Source of the DNA: an uncultured Sphingomonas sp.
GTDB taxonomy: Bacteria > Pseudomonadota > Alphaproteobacteria > Sphingomonadales > Sphingomonadaceae
DNA length: 33,138 nt
Direction: 5' to 3'
Assembly: GCA_913776255.1 (NCBI GenBank)
Contig: CAJYLV010000033.1
Coordinates: 1 to 33,138 of the forward strand
Shown: in pieces, positions 7,864-16,365 of the stretch
How the letters are laid out: each line of letters starts with the position of its first letter
How positions within the stretch are numbered: position 1 is the first letter of the stretch
Position numbers and translations under genes: made by a program
The notes under the pieces: model-generated
The model's input: only the letters and a program-made list of their open reading frames with translations
Databases searched by the model: none
Told to the model about the DNA's origin: nothing

Positions 7864-9099
7864 GTGGATTTCACCCTCAGCGAGCGCGAGACGCATTTCC
7901 GCGATCGGGTACGCGATTTCATCGCCCGCGAGATCGCGCCGCGCCGCGCCGAGCACGACCGCCAGCATCACGACGGCGATCCTTGGAAGGTACTCCCCGT
8001 GATCGAGGACGTGAAGGCACGCGCCAAGGCCGCCGGGCTGTGGAATTTCTTCATGCCGCCGCATTCCGGGCAGACCCATGTCGACGACACGTTCGTGTTC
8101 GAGGGCACGCAGCTCTCGAACCTCGAATATGCACTGTGCGCCGAGGAAATGGGGCGGATCGACTGGGCGAGCGAATGCTTCAACTGTTCGGCGCCCGACA
8201 CCGGCAACATGGAGGTGCTCCATCGCTACGGCACGCTGGCGCAGAAGGAAGAATGGCTGCGTCCGCTGATGCACGGTGAGATCCGCTCGGTCTTCCTGAT
8301 GACCGAACCCGCGGTCGCCTCCTCCGATGCGACGAACATCGAAACGCGCATCGATCGCGACGGCGATCACTATGTCATCAACGGCCGCAAATGGTGGTCG
8401 TCGGGGATCGGCGACCCGCGCTGCCGGATCGGCATCCTGATGGGCAAGACCGACACCGGCGCGGCGCGGCACCAGCAGCAGAGCATGGTGCTGGTGCCGC
8501 TCGACACGCCGGGCGTGCGGATCGAGCGGATGCTGTCGGTCTATGGCTATGACCATGCCCCGCACGGGCACGGTGAAGTCAGTTTCACCGACGTGCGTGT
8601 CCCGGTCGAGAACATCCTGCTCGGCGAGGGCCGGGGGTTCGAGATCGCGCAGGGGCGGCTCGGGCCGGGGCGCATCCACCATTGTATGCGCACGATCGGC
8701 GTCGCCGAAAGCGCGATCGAGGCGATGGCGCGGCGGCTGGTCACCCGCACCGCGTTCGGCAAGCGCATCGCCGATCACAGCGTCTGGGAGGAACGGATCG
8801 CGCGCGCGCGGATCGACATCGAGATGACGCGGCTGTTGTGCCTCAAGGCCGCCGACATGATGGACAAGGCCGGCAACAAGGCCGCGCAGCAGGAAATCGC
8901 GATGATCAAGGTGCAGGCGCCCAACATGGCGCTGCGCATCCTCGACGATGCGGTACAGGCGCATGGCGGCGCGGGCGTGTCGGGCGACTTCGACCTCGCG
9001 CACGCCTGGGCGTCGATGCGCACGCTGCGCTTCGCCGATGGTCCCGACGAGGTCCATGCGCGTGCGATCGCGCGGCACGAGTTCGGCAAATACGCATGA
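7864..9099 (+). CDS. Acyl-CoA dehydrogenase (ACAD10/11-like)
   Basis: A 411-residue FAD-dependent acyl-CoA dehydrogenase catalysing alpha,beta-desaturation of acyl-CoA thioesters in the cytoplasm. Domain order is the usual one: helical N-terminal domain, beta domain ([47 protein letters not shown]) and C-terminal helical domain ([36 protein letters not shown]). The LGPGRIHHC and [14 protein letters not shown] segments are typical of the ACAD10/ACAD11-like subgroup. The start is a GTG at 7864, chosen because GAGAGGAAG lies at ideal distance and the conserved VDFTLSERE begins there. Its TGA overlaps the next ATG (ATGA). The next gene encodes the APH domain that is fused to this enzyme in animals, so the pair is probably functionally linked. 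Exact acyl substrate unknown. Confidence 0.94.
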   Translation: MDFTLSERETHFRDRVRDFIAREIAPRRAEHDRQHHDGDPWKVLPVIEDVKARAKAAGLWNFFMPPHSGQTHVDDTFVFEGTQLSNLEYALCAEEMGRIDWASECFNCSAPDTGNMEVLHRYGTLAQKEEWLRPLMHGEIRSVFLMTEPAVASSDATNIETRIDRDGDHYVINGRKWWSSGIGDPRCRIGILMGKTDTGAARHQQQSMVLVPLDTPGVRIERMLSVYGYDHAPHGHGEVSFTDVRVPVENILLGEGRGFEIAQGRLGPGRIHHCMRTIGVAESAIEAMARRLVTRTAFGKRIADHSVWEERIARARIDIEMTRLLCLKAADMMDKAGNKAAQQEIAMIKVQAPNMALRILDDAVQAHGGAGVSGDFDLAHAWASMRTLRFADGPDEVHARAIARHEFGKYA

Positions 9100-10115
9100 G
9101 CGACCTCGATACTGCGCGGCTCGGTGACTGGCTGGCGGCGCATGTCCCCGGTGCCGGCGCGATCACCGGGGAGCAGCGGCTCGAGGGCGGCCAGTCCAAC
9201 CCCACCTATCGCGTCGATACCGAGACCGGCAGCTACGTCCTGCGCCGCAAGCCCGTCGGCGCGCTGCTGCCGTCTGCGCATCAGGTCGACCGCGAATATC
9301 GTGTAATCGCCGCGCTCCACCCGACCGGCTTCCCGGTGCCGCGTCCCTACGGGCTGTGCATGGATGATGCGGTGATCGGTTCGGCCTTTTACGTGATGGC
9401 GATGATCGAAGGACGCACGATCTGGGACGGGACGATGCCCGATCTGACCCCGGACCAGCGCCGCGCGCATTACGAGGCGATGATCGACACGCTGGCCGAT
9501 CTCCACAACAGCGATCACATCACGATTGGGCTCGGGGATTATGGCCGCCCCGGCAATTATTTTGAACGGCAGGTCGCGCGCTGGACCAAGCAATATCGCG
9601 GCGCGGAAACAGAGCCGATGCCGGCGATGGAAAGGCTGATCGACTTCCTGCCGCGCACCGTCCCCGCGCAGGAGCGGACCAGCATCGTTCACGGCGACTA
9701 CCGCGTCGACAATCTCCGTTTCGCGCCGGGCACCGAGCCCCGCGTCGCCGCGGTGCTCGACTGGGAATTGTCGACGCTCGGCGATCCGATTGCCGACCTC
9801 ACCTATTTCCTGATGAGCTGGGTGACCGAGCCCGAAGGCCGCTCGGGCGTGCTCGGCCGCACCGGCGCGGCGACCGGCATCCCGGAAATGCCCGAGATGC
9901 TCGATCGCTATTGCGCGCGCACTGTGCGCAGCGCGCCGATCGCGCTCGACTGGTATTTCGCGTTCAATCTCTTCCGCCTCGCCGGGATCGTGCAGGGCAT
10001 CAAGAAGCGGATCGTCACCGGCACCGCCGCCAACCCGCGCGCGCACGAGACCGCGGCCAGGATGGGCGGGCTGGTCGATGCCGCGTGGCATTTCGCGCAA
10101 AGGGCAGGGGCGTGA
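9096..10115 (+). CDS. APH-fold phosphotransferase, ACAD10/11 partner
   Basis: A 339-residue aminoglycoside-phosphotransferase-fold kinase. Visible features: a nucleotide-binding region starting [12 protein letters not shown], the lysine-containing strand [10 protein letters not shown], the catalytic loop [12 protein letters not shown] with Asp201 and Asn206, and the metal-binding Asp222 in [16 protein letters not shown]. This group corresponds to the N-terminal kinase domain of human ACAD10 and ACAD11, which phosphorylates 4-hydroxyacyl-CoA so that the dehydrogenase domain can process it; by analogy this protein should act with the preceding ACAD (inference). It is not expected to be an antibiotic-resistance enzyme. 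ATGA overlap with the upstream gene and GTGA overlap with the downstream SDR indicate translational coupling. Confidence 0.9.
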   Translation: MSDLDTARLGDWLAAHVPGAGAITGEQRLEGGQSNPTYRVDTETGSYVLRRKPVGALLPSAHQVDREYRVIAALHPTGFPVPRPYGLCMDDAVIGSAFYVMAMIEGRTIWDGTMPDLTPDQRRAHYEAMIDTLADLHNSDHITIGLGDYGRPGNYFERQVARWTKQYRGAETEPMPAMERLIDFLPRTVPAQERTSIVHGDYRVDNLRFAPGTEPRVAAVLDWELSTLGDPIADLTYFLMSWVTEPEGRSGVLGRTGAATGIPEMPEMLDRYCARTVRSAPIALDWYFAFNLFRLAGIVQGIKKRIVTGTAANPRAHETAARMGGLVDAAWHFAQRAGA

Positions 10116-10912
10116 GGCGGTTCGCGGGCAAGTCGATCGTCGTCACCGGCGCGGGGTCAGGGATCGGTCGTGCGGCGGCGTCGCTGTTCGCAGCGGAGGG
10201 CGGGCAGGTGGTCGTCGCCGACATCACCGATCAGGCGGAGGAGGCGGCGCAGGCGATCACCGCCGCGGGTGGCGTGGCGGTCCCGATCCGCATGGACGCG
10301 GGTGATGAGGGCGATGTCGCCCGCACCGTCGCGTGCGCCGTCGAGCGCTTCGGTGGCCTCGACGTGATGTTCGCCAATGCCGGCATCTCGGGCGGGATGG
10401 CGAACATCTTCGACACCGATGTCGCGCTGTTCGCCGAGGTGTTGCGCGTCAATCTGATCGGCCCATGGCTGGCGGTGAAGCACGCCTCGCCGCCGATCGC
10501 CGCGCGCGGCGGCGGGGCGATCGTGCTGACCGCCAGCGTCGCCGGGCTGCGCTCGGGCGCGGGCTCGCCGGCCTATTCGGCGTCGAAGGCCGGCGTCATC
10601 AACCTCGCGACCACCGCGGCACAGCAATTGTCGGGATCGGGGGTGCGGGTGAACGCGCTCTGCCCTGGGTTGACCGAGACCGGCATGACGCGGCCGACCT
10701 TCGACTACGCCCGCGACGCCGGCAAGGTGGACCGCATCGGCCGCCTCAACCCTTTGCGCCGCGGTGCGAAAGCAGAGGAGCTGGCGCGCGTCGCGCTGTT
10801 CCTCGCCTGTGACGACGCGAGCTACGTCAACGGACAGGCGCTTGCGGCGGACGGCGGCCTGTCGTCGAGCCACCCGGTCACGCGGCAAGATTTCGGCAAG
10901 ACCGCGGTCTGA
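10112..10912 (+). CDS. Short-chain dehydrogenase/reductase (SDR)
   Basis: A 266-residue classical SDR. The cofactor loop is TGAGSGIG (12-19), with Asp37 (VVVADI) after beta-2 favouring NAD(H), the NAG motif at 89-91, active-site Ser near 142 in TASVAG, and the catalytic YSASK with Tyr155 and Lys159. The C-terminal [15 protein letters not shown] is typical of the family. The GTG start overlaps the kinase stop codon (GTGA), preceded by AGGGGC. As third gene of the ACAD/APH operon it probably oxidises or reduces a hydroxy- or keto-acyl intermediate of the same pathway (inference). The substrate cannot be assigned from sequence. A 7-bp hairpin (10917-10943) follows the stop. Confidence 0.92.
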   Translation: MRRFAGKSIVVTGAGSGIGRAAASLFAAEGGQVVVADITDQAEEAAQAITAAGGVAVPIRMDAGDEGDVARTVACAVERFGGLDVMFANAGISGGMANIFDTDVALFAEVLRVNLIGPWLAVKHASPPIAARGGGAIVLTASVAGLRSGAGSPAYSASKAGVINLATTAAQQLSGSGVRVNALCPGLTETGMTRPTFDYARDAGKVDRIGRLNPLRRGAKAEELARVALFLACDDASYVNGQALAADGGLSSSHPVTRQDFGKTAV

Positions 10913-10916
10913 GCAT

Positions 10917-10943
10917 AATGACGCGTTGAGGCTGACCGTCATT
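10917..10943 (+). terminator. Possible terminator after the ACAD/APH/SDR operon
   Basis: AATGACG (10917-10923) and CGTCATT (10937-10943) form a perfect 7-bp stem with a 13-base loop, four bases after the SDR stop. There is no T-run, so termination is only suggested by position. Confidence 0.35.
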
Positions 10944-11009
10944 CACCGCCGCGCCGGGAACGCCCGCAGCTAACCTGTGTTGACCCTCCATCCACAGGAG
11001 AGTCGCCCG

Positions 11010-12077
11010 ATGCCCGCCCCCGTCCTCTACACCCCCGACATCGAGCAGCCGCAGCCCGACGAGGCGGCAACGATCGCCCAGCTCAACGAGCAGTTCGACA
11101 TCGTCCTCGACACCACCGCCGAGGATTACGGCCACGCCGTCCGCGCGGTCCATGCCAAGGCGCATGCGATCCTCGAAGGCACGCTGACCATCGACGCCGA
11201 TCTCCCGCCCGAGCTGGCGCAGGGCCTGTTCGCGACGCCCGGCGCGCACAAGGTGCTGATGCGCTTCTCGACCAACCCCGGCGACATCCTCGACGACGCG
11301 ATCTCGCTGCCGCGTGGGCTGGCGATCAAGGTCTTCGACGTCGACGGCGAACGCCTGTCCGGTGCGGAGGGGCGCTCGCAGGACTTCATCATGGTCAACG
11401 CCACTGCCTTCCAGGCGAAGACCGCCGACAAGTTCCTCGGCAATCTCAAGCTGCTGGCGCGCACCACCGACAAGGCGGAGGGCGGCAAGAAGGCGTTGTC
11501 CGCGGTGTTGCGCGGGGTCAGCAGCGCGCTGAGCGCGATCGGGATCGAGAGCGCGACGATCAACACGCTCGGCGGCGCGCCCAACGTCGATCCGGTCGGC
11601 GAGACCTATTACAGCGCCACGCCGTTCCGCTACGGCGACCATATCGCCAAGTTCAGCCTCGCGCCGATCGCGCCCGGCCTCAAGGAGCGCACCGGCGCGA
11701 TCATCGACACCGCCGGGGACCGCGACGCGATCCGCCACACCGTCCGTGAGGAGCTACGCTCGATCTCCGGCGAGTGGGAGTTCCGCGTCCAGCTCGCCCG
11801 CGATCTCGCGCGCCAGCCGGTCGAGGATGCGACCGTCGAATGGGACGAGGCGGAAGCGCCCTTCGTCCGCGTCGGCACGATCCGCACCACGGCGCAGGAC
11901 AGCTGGGACGAGGCGCGAGTCGCGCAGGTCAACGAGCAGCTGCGTTTCAGCGTGTGGACCGGCCTCGCCGCGCACCAGCCGCTCGGCAATATCAACCGTG
12001 CGCGCCGCGACACCTATCGCCACTCCGCCGACTATCGCCAGCGGGTCAACCGCTGCCCGATCCACGAACCGGGCTGA
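11010..12077 (+). CDS. Catalase-like haem protein
   Basis: A 355-residue member of the catalase superfamily, shorter than true catalases (about 480 or more). Conserved features: the distal-side region AVHAKAHAILEGTLT with His48 and His52, KVLMRFSTNPGDILDD, SLPRGLAIKVFDVDGERL, the Asn of FIMVNATAF, and the C-terminal HQPLGNINRARRDTY. The family resembles the y4iL-like catalase-related group; members of related groups act as peroxidases or haem proteins of unknown function rather than efficient catalases. I could not confidently place the proximal haem Tyr. The ATG at 11010 is chosen for its ACAGGAGAG ribosome-binding site. No signal peptide is visible, so it is probably cytoplasmic. It is convergent with cysH, and the two stop codons share a hairpin. 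Confidence 0.88.
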   Translation: MPAPVLYTPDIEQPQPDEAATIAQLNEQFDIVLDTTAEDYGHAVRAVHAKAHAILEGTLTIDADLPPELAQGLFATPGAHKVLMRFSTNPGDILDDAISLPRGLAIKVFDVDGERLSGAEGRSQDFIMVNATAFQAKTADKFLGNLKLLARTTDKAEGGKKALSAVLRGVSSALSAIGIESATINTLGGAPNVDPVGETYYSATPFRYGDHIAKFSLAPIAPGLKERTGAIIDTAGDRDAIRHTVREELRSISGEWEFRVQLARDLARQPVEDATVEWDEAEAPFVRVGTIRTTAQDSWDEARVAQVNEQLRFSVWTGLAAHQPLGNINRARRDTYRHSADYRQRVNRCPIHEPG

Positions 12078-12105
12078 TCGGCGCGCCGCGCGGCGGGCTG
12101 GTCAG
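12074..12105. terminator. Bidirectional hairpin spanning both stop codons
   Basis: The 32-base segment starting CTGATCGGCG and ending GGGCTGGTCAG is nearly self-complementary (15 of 16 positions pair counting two G-T wobbles). It includes the catalase-like stop (12075-12077) and the cysH stop (12102-12104) in its outer arms. The convergent genes are only 24 bases apart, so this is the likely shared termination structure. No T-run is present. Confidence 0.5.
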
Positions 12106-12875
12106 AACGCGGGCTCTTCGCCCGGCTTCTCGGCGACGTGCATGCCGCACTCGACCTTGTCCCAGCCGCGCCAGCGCCCGGCGCGCGGATCCTCGCCCGG
12201 GCGCACCTTCGAGGTGCACGGCGCGCAGCCGATCGACAGATAGCCTTGCGCTTCGAGCGGATGGCGCGGCAGGTCGTGCTCGGCGAAATAGCCGTCGAGC
12301 TTTTCCTTCGACCAGTCGGCAAGCGGGTTGATCTTCAACCGGCCTTCATCCTCCTCGAAGCGCGGCAGCGCCTTGCGGGTCTTCGCCTGGAAGCCCTTGC
12401 GCCCCGAAATCCACGACTGGAACGGCAGCAGCGCGCGGCGCAGCGGCTCGACCTTGCGCAGGTCGCAGCAGCCGTCGGGGTCGTAGGACCAGCGCAGCCC
12501 CTTTTCGTCCTTTAGCCGCAACAGCCGCGGGTCGGGGCGGAACACGCGCAGGTCGGTCAGCCCCAGCCGCTCGGACAATTCATCGCGATAGGCGAGGGTT
12601 TCGCCGAACATCTTCTGCGTGTTGGTGAAGATCACCGGCACGTCACGGTCGACCGCCGCGATCATGTGCAGCAGCACCGCCGATTCGGCGCCAAACGACG
12701 ACACCGCCGCGATCCGCCCGGCCAGCTCGCCGGTCAGCAGCTCGCGGAGCATGTCGGGCGCGGCCACGCCCTCGAACCGCGCCTGCATCGCCGCGGCATC
12801 GGCGGAGGTGAAGGCGGGGCGGACGTCGATGACGTCAAGATCGTGCAGAGGCAGATCGTGAGCCGGTTCACCCAT
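12102..12875 (-). CDS. cysH: Adenylyl-sulfate (APS) / PAPS reductase
   Basis: A 257-residue reductase that uses thioredoxin or a similar donor to reduce activated sulfate to sulfite. The ATP-PP-loop-type fold contains VSSFGAESAVLLHM (substrate phosphate site), and the C-terminal ECGMH carries catalytic Cys243. The paired cysteines Cys136-Cys137 (DGCCDLRKVEPL) and Cys217-x2-Cys220 (IGCAPC) are the [4Fe-4S] ligands that mark the APS-reducing, plant-type/alphaproteobacterial branch, rather than E. coli-type PAPS reductase. The ATG at 12875 overlaps the DUF934 gene by 8 bases (ATGGGTGA). Last gene of the cobA-DUF2849-cysI-DUF934-cysH operon; its sulfite product feeds CysI. Confidence 0.96.
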   Translation of the reverse strand: MGEPAHDLPLHDLDVIDVRPAFTSADAAAMQARFEGVAAPDMLRELLTGELAGRIAAVSSFGAESAVLLHMIAAVDRDVPVIFTNTQKMFGETLAYRDELSERLGLTDLRVFRPDPRLLRLKDEKGLRWSYDPDGCCDLRKVEPLRRALLPFQSWISGRKGFQAKTRKALPRFEEDEGRLKINPLADWSKEKLDGYFAEHDLPRHPLEAQGYLSIGCAPCTSKVRPGEDPRAGRWRGWDKVECGMHVAEKPGEEPAF

Positions 12876-13329
12876 GGCGCAGTTTCCACACCGGGACCGC
12901 CGCATCGGCGGCCTTCTGATAGACATGGTCGTAGCGTTCCAGCGAACGCTTGAGCACGACCGGATCGACCGCGGCATGCGGCGCGAAGGCGTCGAAGCCG
13001 CAGCGGCGCATCAGCGGGATCTGATCGACCAGCACATCGCCCTCGGCGCGCAGCTCGCCGGCATAGCCAGCCTCGCGCAGGATCCGCGCGACCGAATAGC
13101 CGCGCCCGTCGCGGAAGGTCGGGAACGACACCTCGACCAGCGCCAGCCGGTCGAGGTGCGGGATCAGCGCGCGCGCATCGTCGCCGGGCTCGATCCGCAC
13201 CGCGGTCGCGTTCGACTGGCCAGCGAGGAACGCGTCGAGCGTCACCGCCGGCTCCTCATGTGCGCCGCCGTCGCGGAAGCGCAGATGCGCGCGGTCGTCG
13301 ATCACATCGACCTCGAACGCATCAACCAT
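12868..13329 (-). CDS. DUF934 protein, sulfite-reductase-associated
   Basis: A 153-residue protein starting MVDAFEVDVIDD. It matches the DUF934 family, a small protein repeatedly found between cysI and cysH in proteobacteria. Conserved-looking blocks include LALVEVSFPTFRDGRGYS, ARILREAGYAGELRAEGDVL and DQIPLMRRCGFDAF. Catalytic activity is unproven; an accessory role in sulfite reduction or electron supply is inferred from constant linkage. No Fe-S or FAD motif is visible; one Cys is present in MRRCGF. It overlaps the upstream cysI by 8 bases (ATGGTTGA) and the downstream cysH by 8 bases, so the three products are probably made in fixed ratio. Confidence 0.9.
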   Translation of the reverse strand: MVDAFEVDVIDDRAHLRFRDGGAHEEPAVTLDAFLAGQSNATAVRIEPGDDARALIPHLDRLALVEVSFPTFRDGRGYSVARILREAGYAGELRAEGDVLVDQIPLMRRCGFDAFAPHAAVDPVVLKRSLERYDHVYQKAADAAVPVWKLRHG

Positions 13330-14953
13330 AGATTGCCTCCTTGAACGGCTGCATGCCCACGCGACGATAGGTGTCGACGAAGCGCTCGCCGGTCTCGCGG
13401 ATACGGACATAAGTGTCGGTGACGCGCTCGATCGCGTCGACCACGCCGTCCTCGTCGAAGCCGGGGCCGGTGATCTTGCCGAGCGACACGTCCTCCGCGC
13501 CCGAGCCACCGAGCAGCAGCTGGTAATTCTCGGTGCCCTTCCGGTCGACGCCGAGGATGCCGATATGCCCGGCGTGATGGTGGCCGCAGGCGTTGATGCA
13601 GCCGCTGATCTTGAGCTTCAACTCGCCGAGATCGCGCTGCCGGTCGAGGTCGGCGAAGCGCTGCCCGATCTTCTGCGCGAGCGGGATCGAGCGCGCATTG
13701 GCGAGCGCGCAATAATCGAGCCCGGGGCAGGCGATGATGTCGCTGATCAGGTCGAGGTTGGCGTCGGCCAGCCCGGCCTCGGCAAGCGCCTCCCACACCG
13801 CCTTGAGATCGGCGACCCGGACGTGCGGCAGGACGATGTTCTGCGCGTGCGTCACGCGCAGCTCGTCGAAGCTGTAGCGCTCGGCGAGGTCGGCCATCAC
13901 GTCGATCTGCTCGGCGGAAGCGTCGCCGGGGATTCCGCCGATCGGCTTGAGCGAGATCGTGACGATCGCATGGCCCGGCTGCTTGTGCGCGCGGACGTTC
14001 TGGTCGAGCCACACCGCGAAGTCGGGGTCGCTGCGGTCCGCGACCGCGCCGTCGTCGGCGGCGAAGGCGGGCGCGGCAAACATCGCGCTGATCCGCGCCA
14101 GTTCCGCGGCAGGCGGGTCGATGCCGAGCTGGCGGACCTGCGCGAATTCCTCCTCTACCTCGGCGCGATATTTGTCCGCGCCCAGCTCGTGGATCAGGAT
14201 CTTGATCCGCGCCTTGTAGATATTGTCGCGCCGGCCGTAGCGATTGTAGACGCGCAAGCACGCCTCCAGATAGCTCATCAGCTGGTCGGCGGGGATGAAG
14301 TCCTTGATCTCCGGCGCGATCATCGGGGTGCGGCCCATCCCGCCGCCGACGAACACCTTCGCGCCGAGCACCCCGTCGCGCTCGAGCAACTGCAGCCCGA
14401 TATCGTGGAGTCGCATCGCCGCACGATCCTCGTCGGCGGCGATCACCGCGATCTTGAACTTGCGCGGGAGATAGCTGAATTCGGGGTGGAAGGTGCTCCA
14501 CTGCCGCAGCAATTCCGCGAACGGGCGCGGATCGGTGACCTCGTCGGCGGCCGCGCCCGCGAACTGGTCCGAGCTGATGTTGCGGATGCAATTGCCGCTG
14601 GTCTGAATCGCGTGCATTTCGACCGTCGCCAGCTCGGCGAGGATGTCGGCGGCGTCCTCCAGCTTGATCCAATTATACTGGATGTTCTGGCGGGTGGTGA
14701 AATGGCCGTAGCCGCGGTCGTACTTGCGCGCGACATGCGCCAGCATCCGCATCTGCCGTGCGTTGAGCGTGCCATAAGGCACCGCGACGCGCAGCATATA
14801 GGCATGCAGTTGGAGGTAGAGTCCGTTCATCAGCCGCAGCGGCTTGAACTGATCCTCGCTCAGTTCGCCCGACAGCCGCCGCTGGCACTGGTCGCGGAAC
14901 TCCTCGACTCGCGCATCGACGATCGACTGATCATATTCGTCGTACTTGTACAT
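13322..14953 (-). CDS. cysI: Siroheme-dependent sulfite (or nitrite) reductase hemoprotein
   Basis: A 543-residue assimilatory reductase catalysing six-electron reduction, here presumably of sulfite to sulfide given the cysH and cobA neighbours. It has the two-fold repeated ferredoxin-like/siroheme fold: HFTTRQNIQYNWIK (84-97) and the TSGNCIRNIS siroheme-proximal segment near 118-127. The [4Fe-4S]-siroheme ligands are Cys409-x5-Cys415 (ACPGLDYC) and Cys452-x3-Cys456 (GCINACGHHH). It lacks a flavoprotein domain, so an external donor (ferredoxin or a separate NADPH protein) is needed. ATG start at 14953, 40 bases after DUF2849, with GAGGGG upstream. Nitrite reductase is the main alternative, less likely in this operon. 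Confidence 0.95.
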   Translation of the reverse strand: MYKYDEYDQSIVDARVEEFRDQCQRRLSGELSEDQFKPLRLMNGLYLQLHAYMLRVAVPYGTLNARQMRMLAHVARKYDRGYGHFTTRQNIQYNWIKLEDAADILAELATVEMHAIQTSGNCIRNISSDQFAGAAADEVTDPRPFAELLRQWSTFHPEFSYLPRKFKIAVIAADEDRAAMRLHDIGLQLLERDGVLGAKVFVGGGMGRTPMIAPEIKDFIPADQLMSYLEACLRVYNRYGRRDNIYKARIKILIHELGADKYRAEVEEEFAQVRQLGIDPPAAELARISAMFAAPAFAADDGAVADRSDPDFAVWLDQNVRAHKQPGHAIVTISLKPIGGIPGDASAEQIDVMADLAERYSFDELRVTHAQNIVLPHVRVADLKAVWEALAEAGLADANLDLISDIIACPGLDYCALANARSIPLAQKIGQRFADLDRQRDLGELKLKISGCINACGHHHAGHIGILGVDRKGTENYQLLLGGSGAEDVSLGKITGPGFDEDGVVDAIERVTDTYVRIRETGERFVDTYRRVGMQPFKEAIYG

Positions 14954-14993
14954 CGTTGCTTCCTCGATCCCCGCACCGGCGGCGGGGAGGGGT

Positions 14994-15290
14994 TCAGATC
15001 ACCCAGTCGCCCGCGAGGGCGTCGGCGGGCTTGAGCGTCAGGTCGGGGCGGACCGTCGGGCCGAGCGCGCGGATCCGGTCCTTGATATGCGCCGGACGCG
15101 GTCCGTCGGGCGTCTCGCTCGCCTCGATCACATAGGGGACGTTGACGCGCCGCGCCGCCTCTTCCTCGCGCGCGATCGCCTCGGCACGCTCACCGGCGTC
15201 GCCGGCCTCGGCGATGTGGCGCGACCAGTCGCGGCCGGTCCACCACACCACGTCGCCGGTCGCCAGATCGTTGCCGGTCACCAGCCTCAT
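14994..15290 (-). CDS. DUF2849 domain protein
   Basis: A 98-residue soluble protein matching DUF2849 (MRLVTGNDLATGDVVWW at the start; VPYVIEASETPDGPRPAHIKDRIR in the middle, given in part). This family is almost always located between cobA and cysI in alphaproteobacteria. Its ATG overlaps the cobA stop codon (ATGA), indicating coupling. No catalytic motif or metal site is evident. A role in siroheme-protein assembly or electron delivery to CysI is an inference from gene order only. Confidence 0.88.
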   Translation of the reverse strand: MRLVTGNDLATGDVVWWTGRDWSRHIAEAGDAGERAEAIAREEEAARRVNVPYVIEASETPDGPRPAHIKDRIRALGPTVRPDLTLKPADALAGDWVI

Positions 15291-16075
15291 GCCATCGTCT
15301 CCGCCACCTTCGCATAGCCCGCCAGCCGGTCCTCGGCGTCGGACAATTCCACCACTTCGCCGACGACGATGATCGCCGGGCTCGCCACCTGCTCGCGCGC
15401 CACCATCGCGCCGAGGTCGGCGAGCAACGTGCGCAACGCGCGATGACCGGGCAGCGTCCCCTTCTCCAGTACCGCGACCGGCATGTCGGGGGCGACGCCG
15501 TCAGCCATCAGCTTGTCGGCGATCGCCTCGGCGGTCGCGACGCCCATGTAAATCACCAGCGTGCGGCCCTGCCCGGCGAGCCCCGACCAGTCCTGATCGG
15601 TCAGCCCCTTGCACTGACCGGCGACGAAGGTGACCGCCGAGCTATGGTCGCGATGGGTGAGCGGGAGCATCGCCTCGGCGGCGCAGCCGAGCGCGGCCGA
15701 CACGCCCGGGATCACCTCCACCGCCAGCCCGGCGGCGCGCACCGCCTCGACCTCTTCGCCGCCGCGGCCGAAGATGAACGGATCGCCGCCCTTCAGCCGG
15801 ACGACGACGCTGCCGGCCATGACGTGCGCGACGATCAGCGCGTTGATCGCCTCCTGCGGCAGGGTGTGGCGCGCGCGGCGCTTGGCGACCGAGATGCGAT
15901 GCGCTTCGGGCGGGGCGAGATCGAGGACGCGCGGGTCGATCAGCCCGTCGTGGACGACGACGTCGGCGCAGCGCAGCGCCTCGACCGCACGGACGGTGAG
16001 GAGGCCGGGATCGCCGGGGCCGGCACCGACGAGGATGACGCGGCCGCGCGCGTCGGGATCAAGAAGCGTCGCCAT
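15287..16075 (-). CDS. cobA: Uroporphyrinogen-III C-methyltransferase (siroheme synthesis)
   Basis: A 262-residue SAM-dependent methyltransferase converting uroporphyrinogen III to precorrin-2, the precursor of siroheme needed by CysI. Signature segments: VGAGPGDPGLLTVRAVE (16-32) forming the SAM site, VVHDGLIDPRVLDLAP, VVRLKGGDPFIFGRGGEE and EVIPGVSAALGCAAEAMLPLTHR. The protein stops after the methyltransferase domain and lacks the CysG dehydrogenase/ferrochelatase part, so those steps must be encoded elsewhere. The ATG at 16075 follows GGTGG; an ATG five codons upstream (16090) is possible. The reading frame stays open far upstream, but that part is antisense to other genes and lacks similarity. 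First gene of the sulfur operon. Confidence 0.95.
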   Translation of the reverse strand: MATLLDPDARGRVILVGAGPGDPGLLTVRAVEALRCADVVVHDGLIDPRVLDLAPPEAHRISVAKRRARHTLPQEAINALIVAHVMAGSVVVRLKGGDPFIFGRGGEEVEAVRAAGLAVEVIPGVSAALGCAAEAMLPLTHRDHSSAVTFVAGQCKGLTDQDWSGLAGQGRTLVIYMGVATAEAIADKLMADGVAPDMPVAVLEKGTLPGHRALRTLLADLGAMVAREQVASPAIIVVGEVVELSDAEDRLAGYAKVAETMA

Positions 16076-16213
16076 GATGCCACCGCACATGGGGCAGGGC
16101 GGCGGAGGGTGCAATCGAGCGATGCTTGGCGGTGGCGAAGGATTGGTTTTGTGGTGGTTGTTGCTGGGGGACACAGCGGTTTGCCGTCCGGGGCTACCGA
16201 TCGTGTCAACTCG

Positions 16214-16314
16214 ACAGACATAGGCCCCTGCCTCCGCAGGGGCGACGGTAGTGGTGGTTAAGGGCGCTATCAACAAACACCGTCGCCCCTGCGAAGGCAG
16301 GGGCCTATGTCTGT
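16214..16314. repeat. Long palindrome, family E
   Basis: Left arm 16214-16248 (ACAGACATAGGCCCCTGCC onward to CGACGG) is almost perfectly complementary to right arm 16281-16314 (CCGTCGCCCC to CCTATGTCTGT), with about 32 bases between. The arms also contain small internal palindromes CCCCTGCC/GGCAGGGG. It lies downstream of the DUF808 gene and upstream of cobA, both on the minus strand. The rest of 16076-16365 shows no gene; the G/T-rich stretch 16141-16172 is the probable cobA leader region. Confidence 0.85.
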
Positions 16315-16365
16315 CTAGTCTGGGTGGAAAGGCTGCCTCGTGCCCGACGAGAATGTGTCGGCCCC

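Noticed and set aside
9096..10115. Aminoglycoside phosphotransferase (antibiotic resistance)
   Set aside because: The APH fold is present, but the overlap with an ACAD10/11-like dehydrogenase gene points to hydroxyacyl metabolism.
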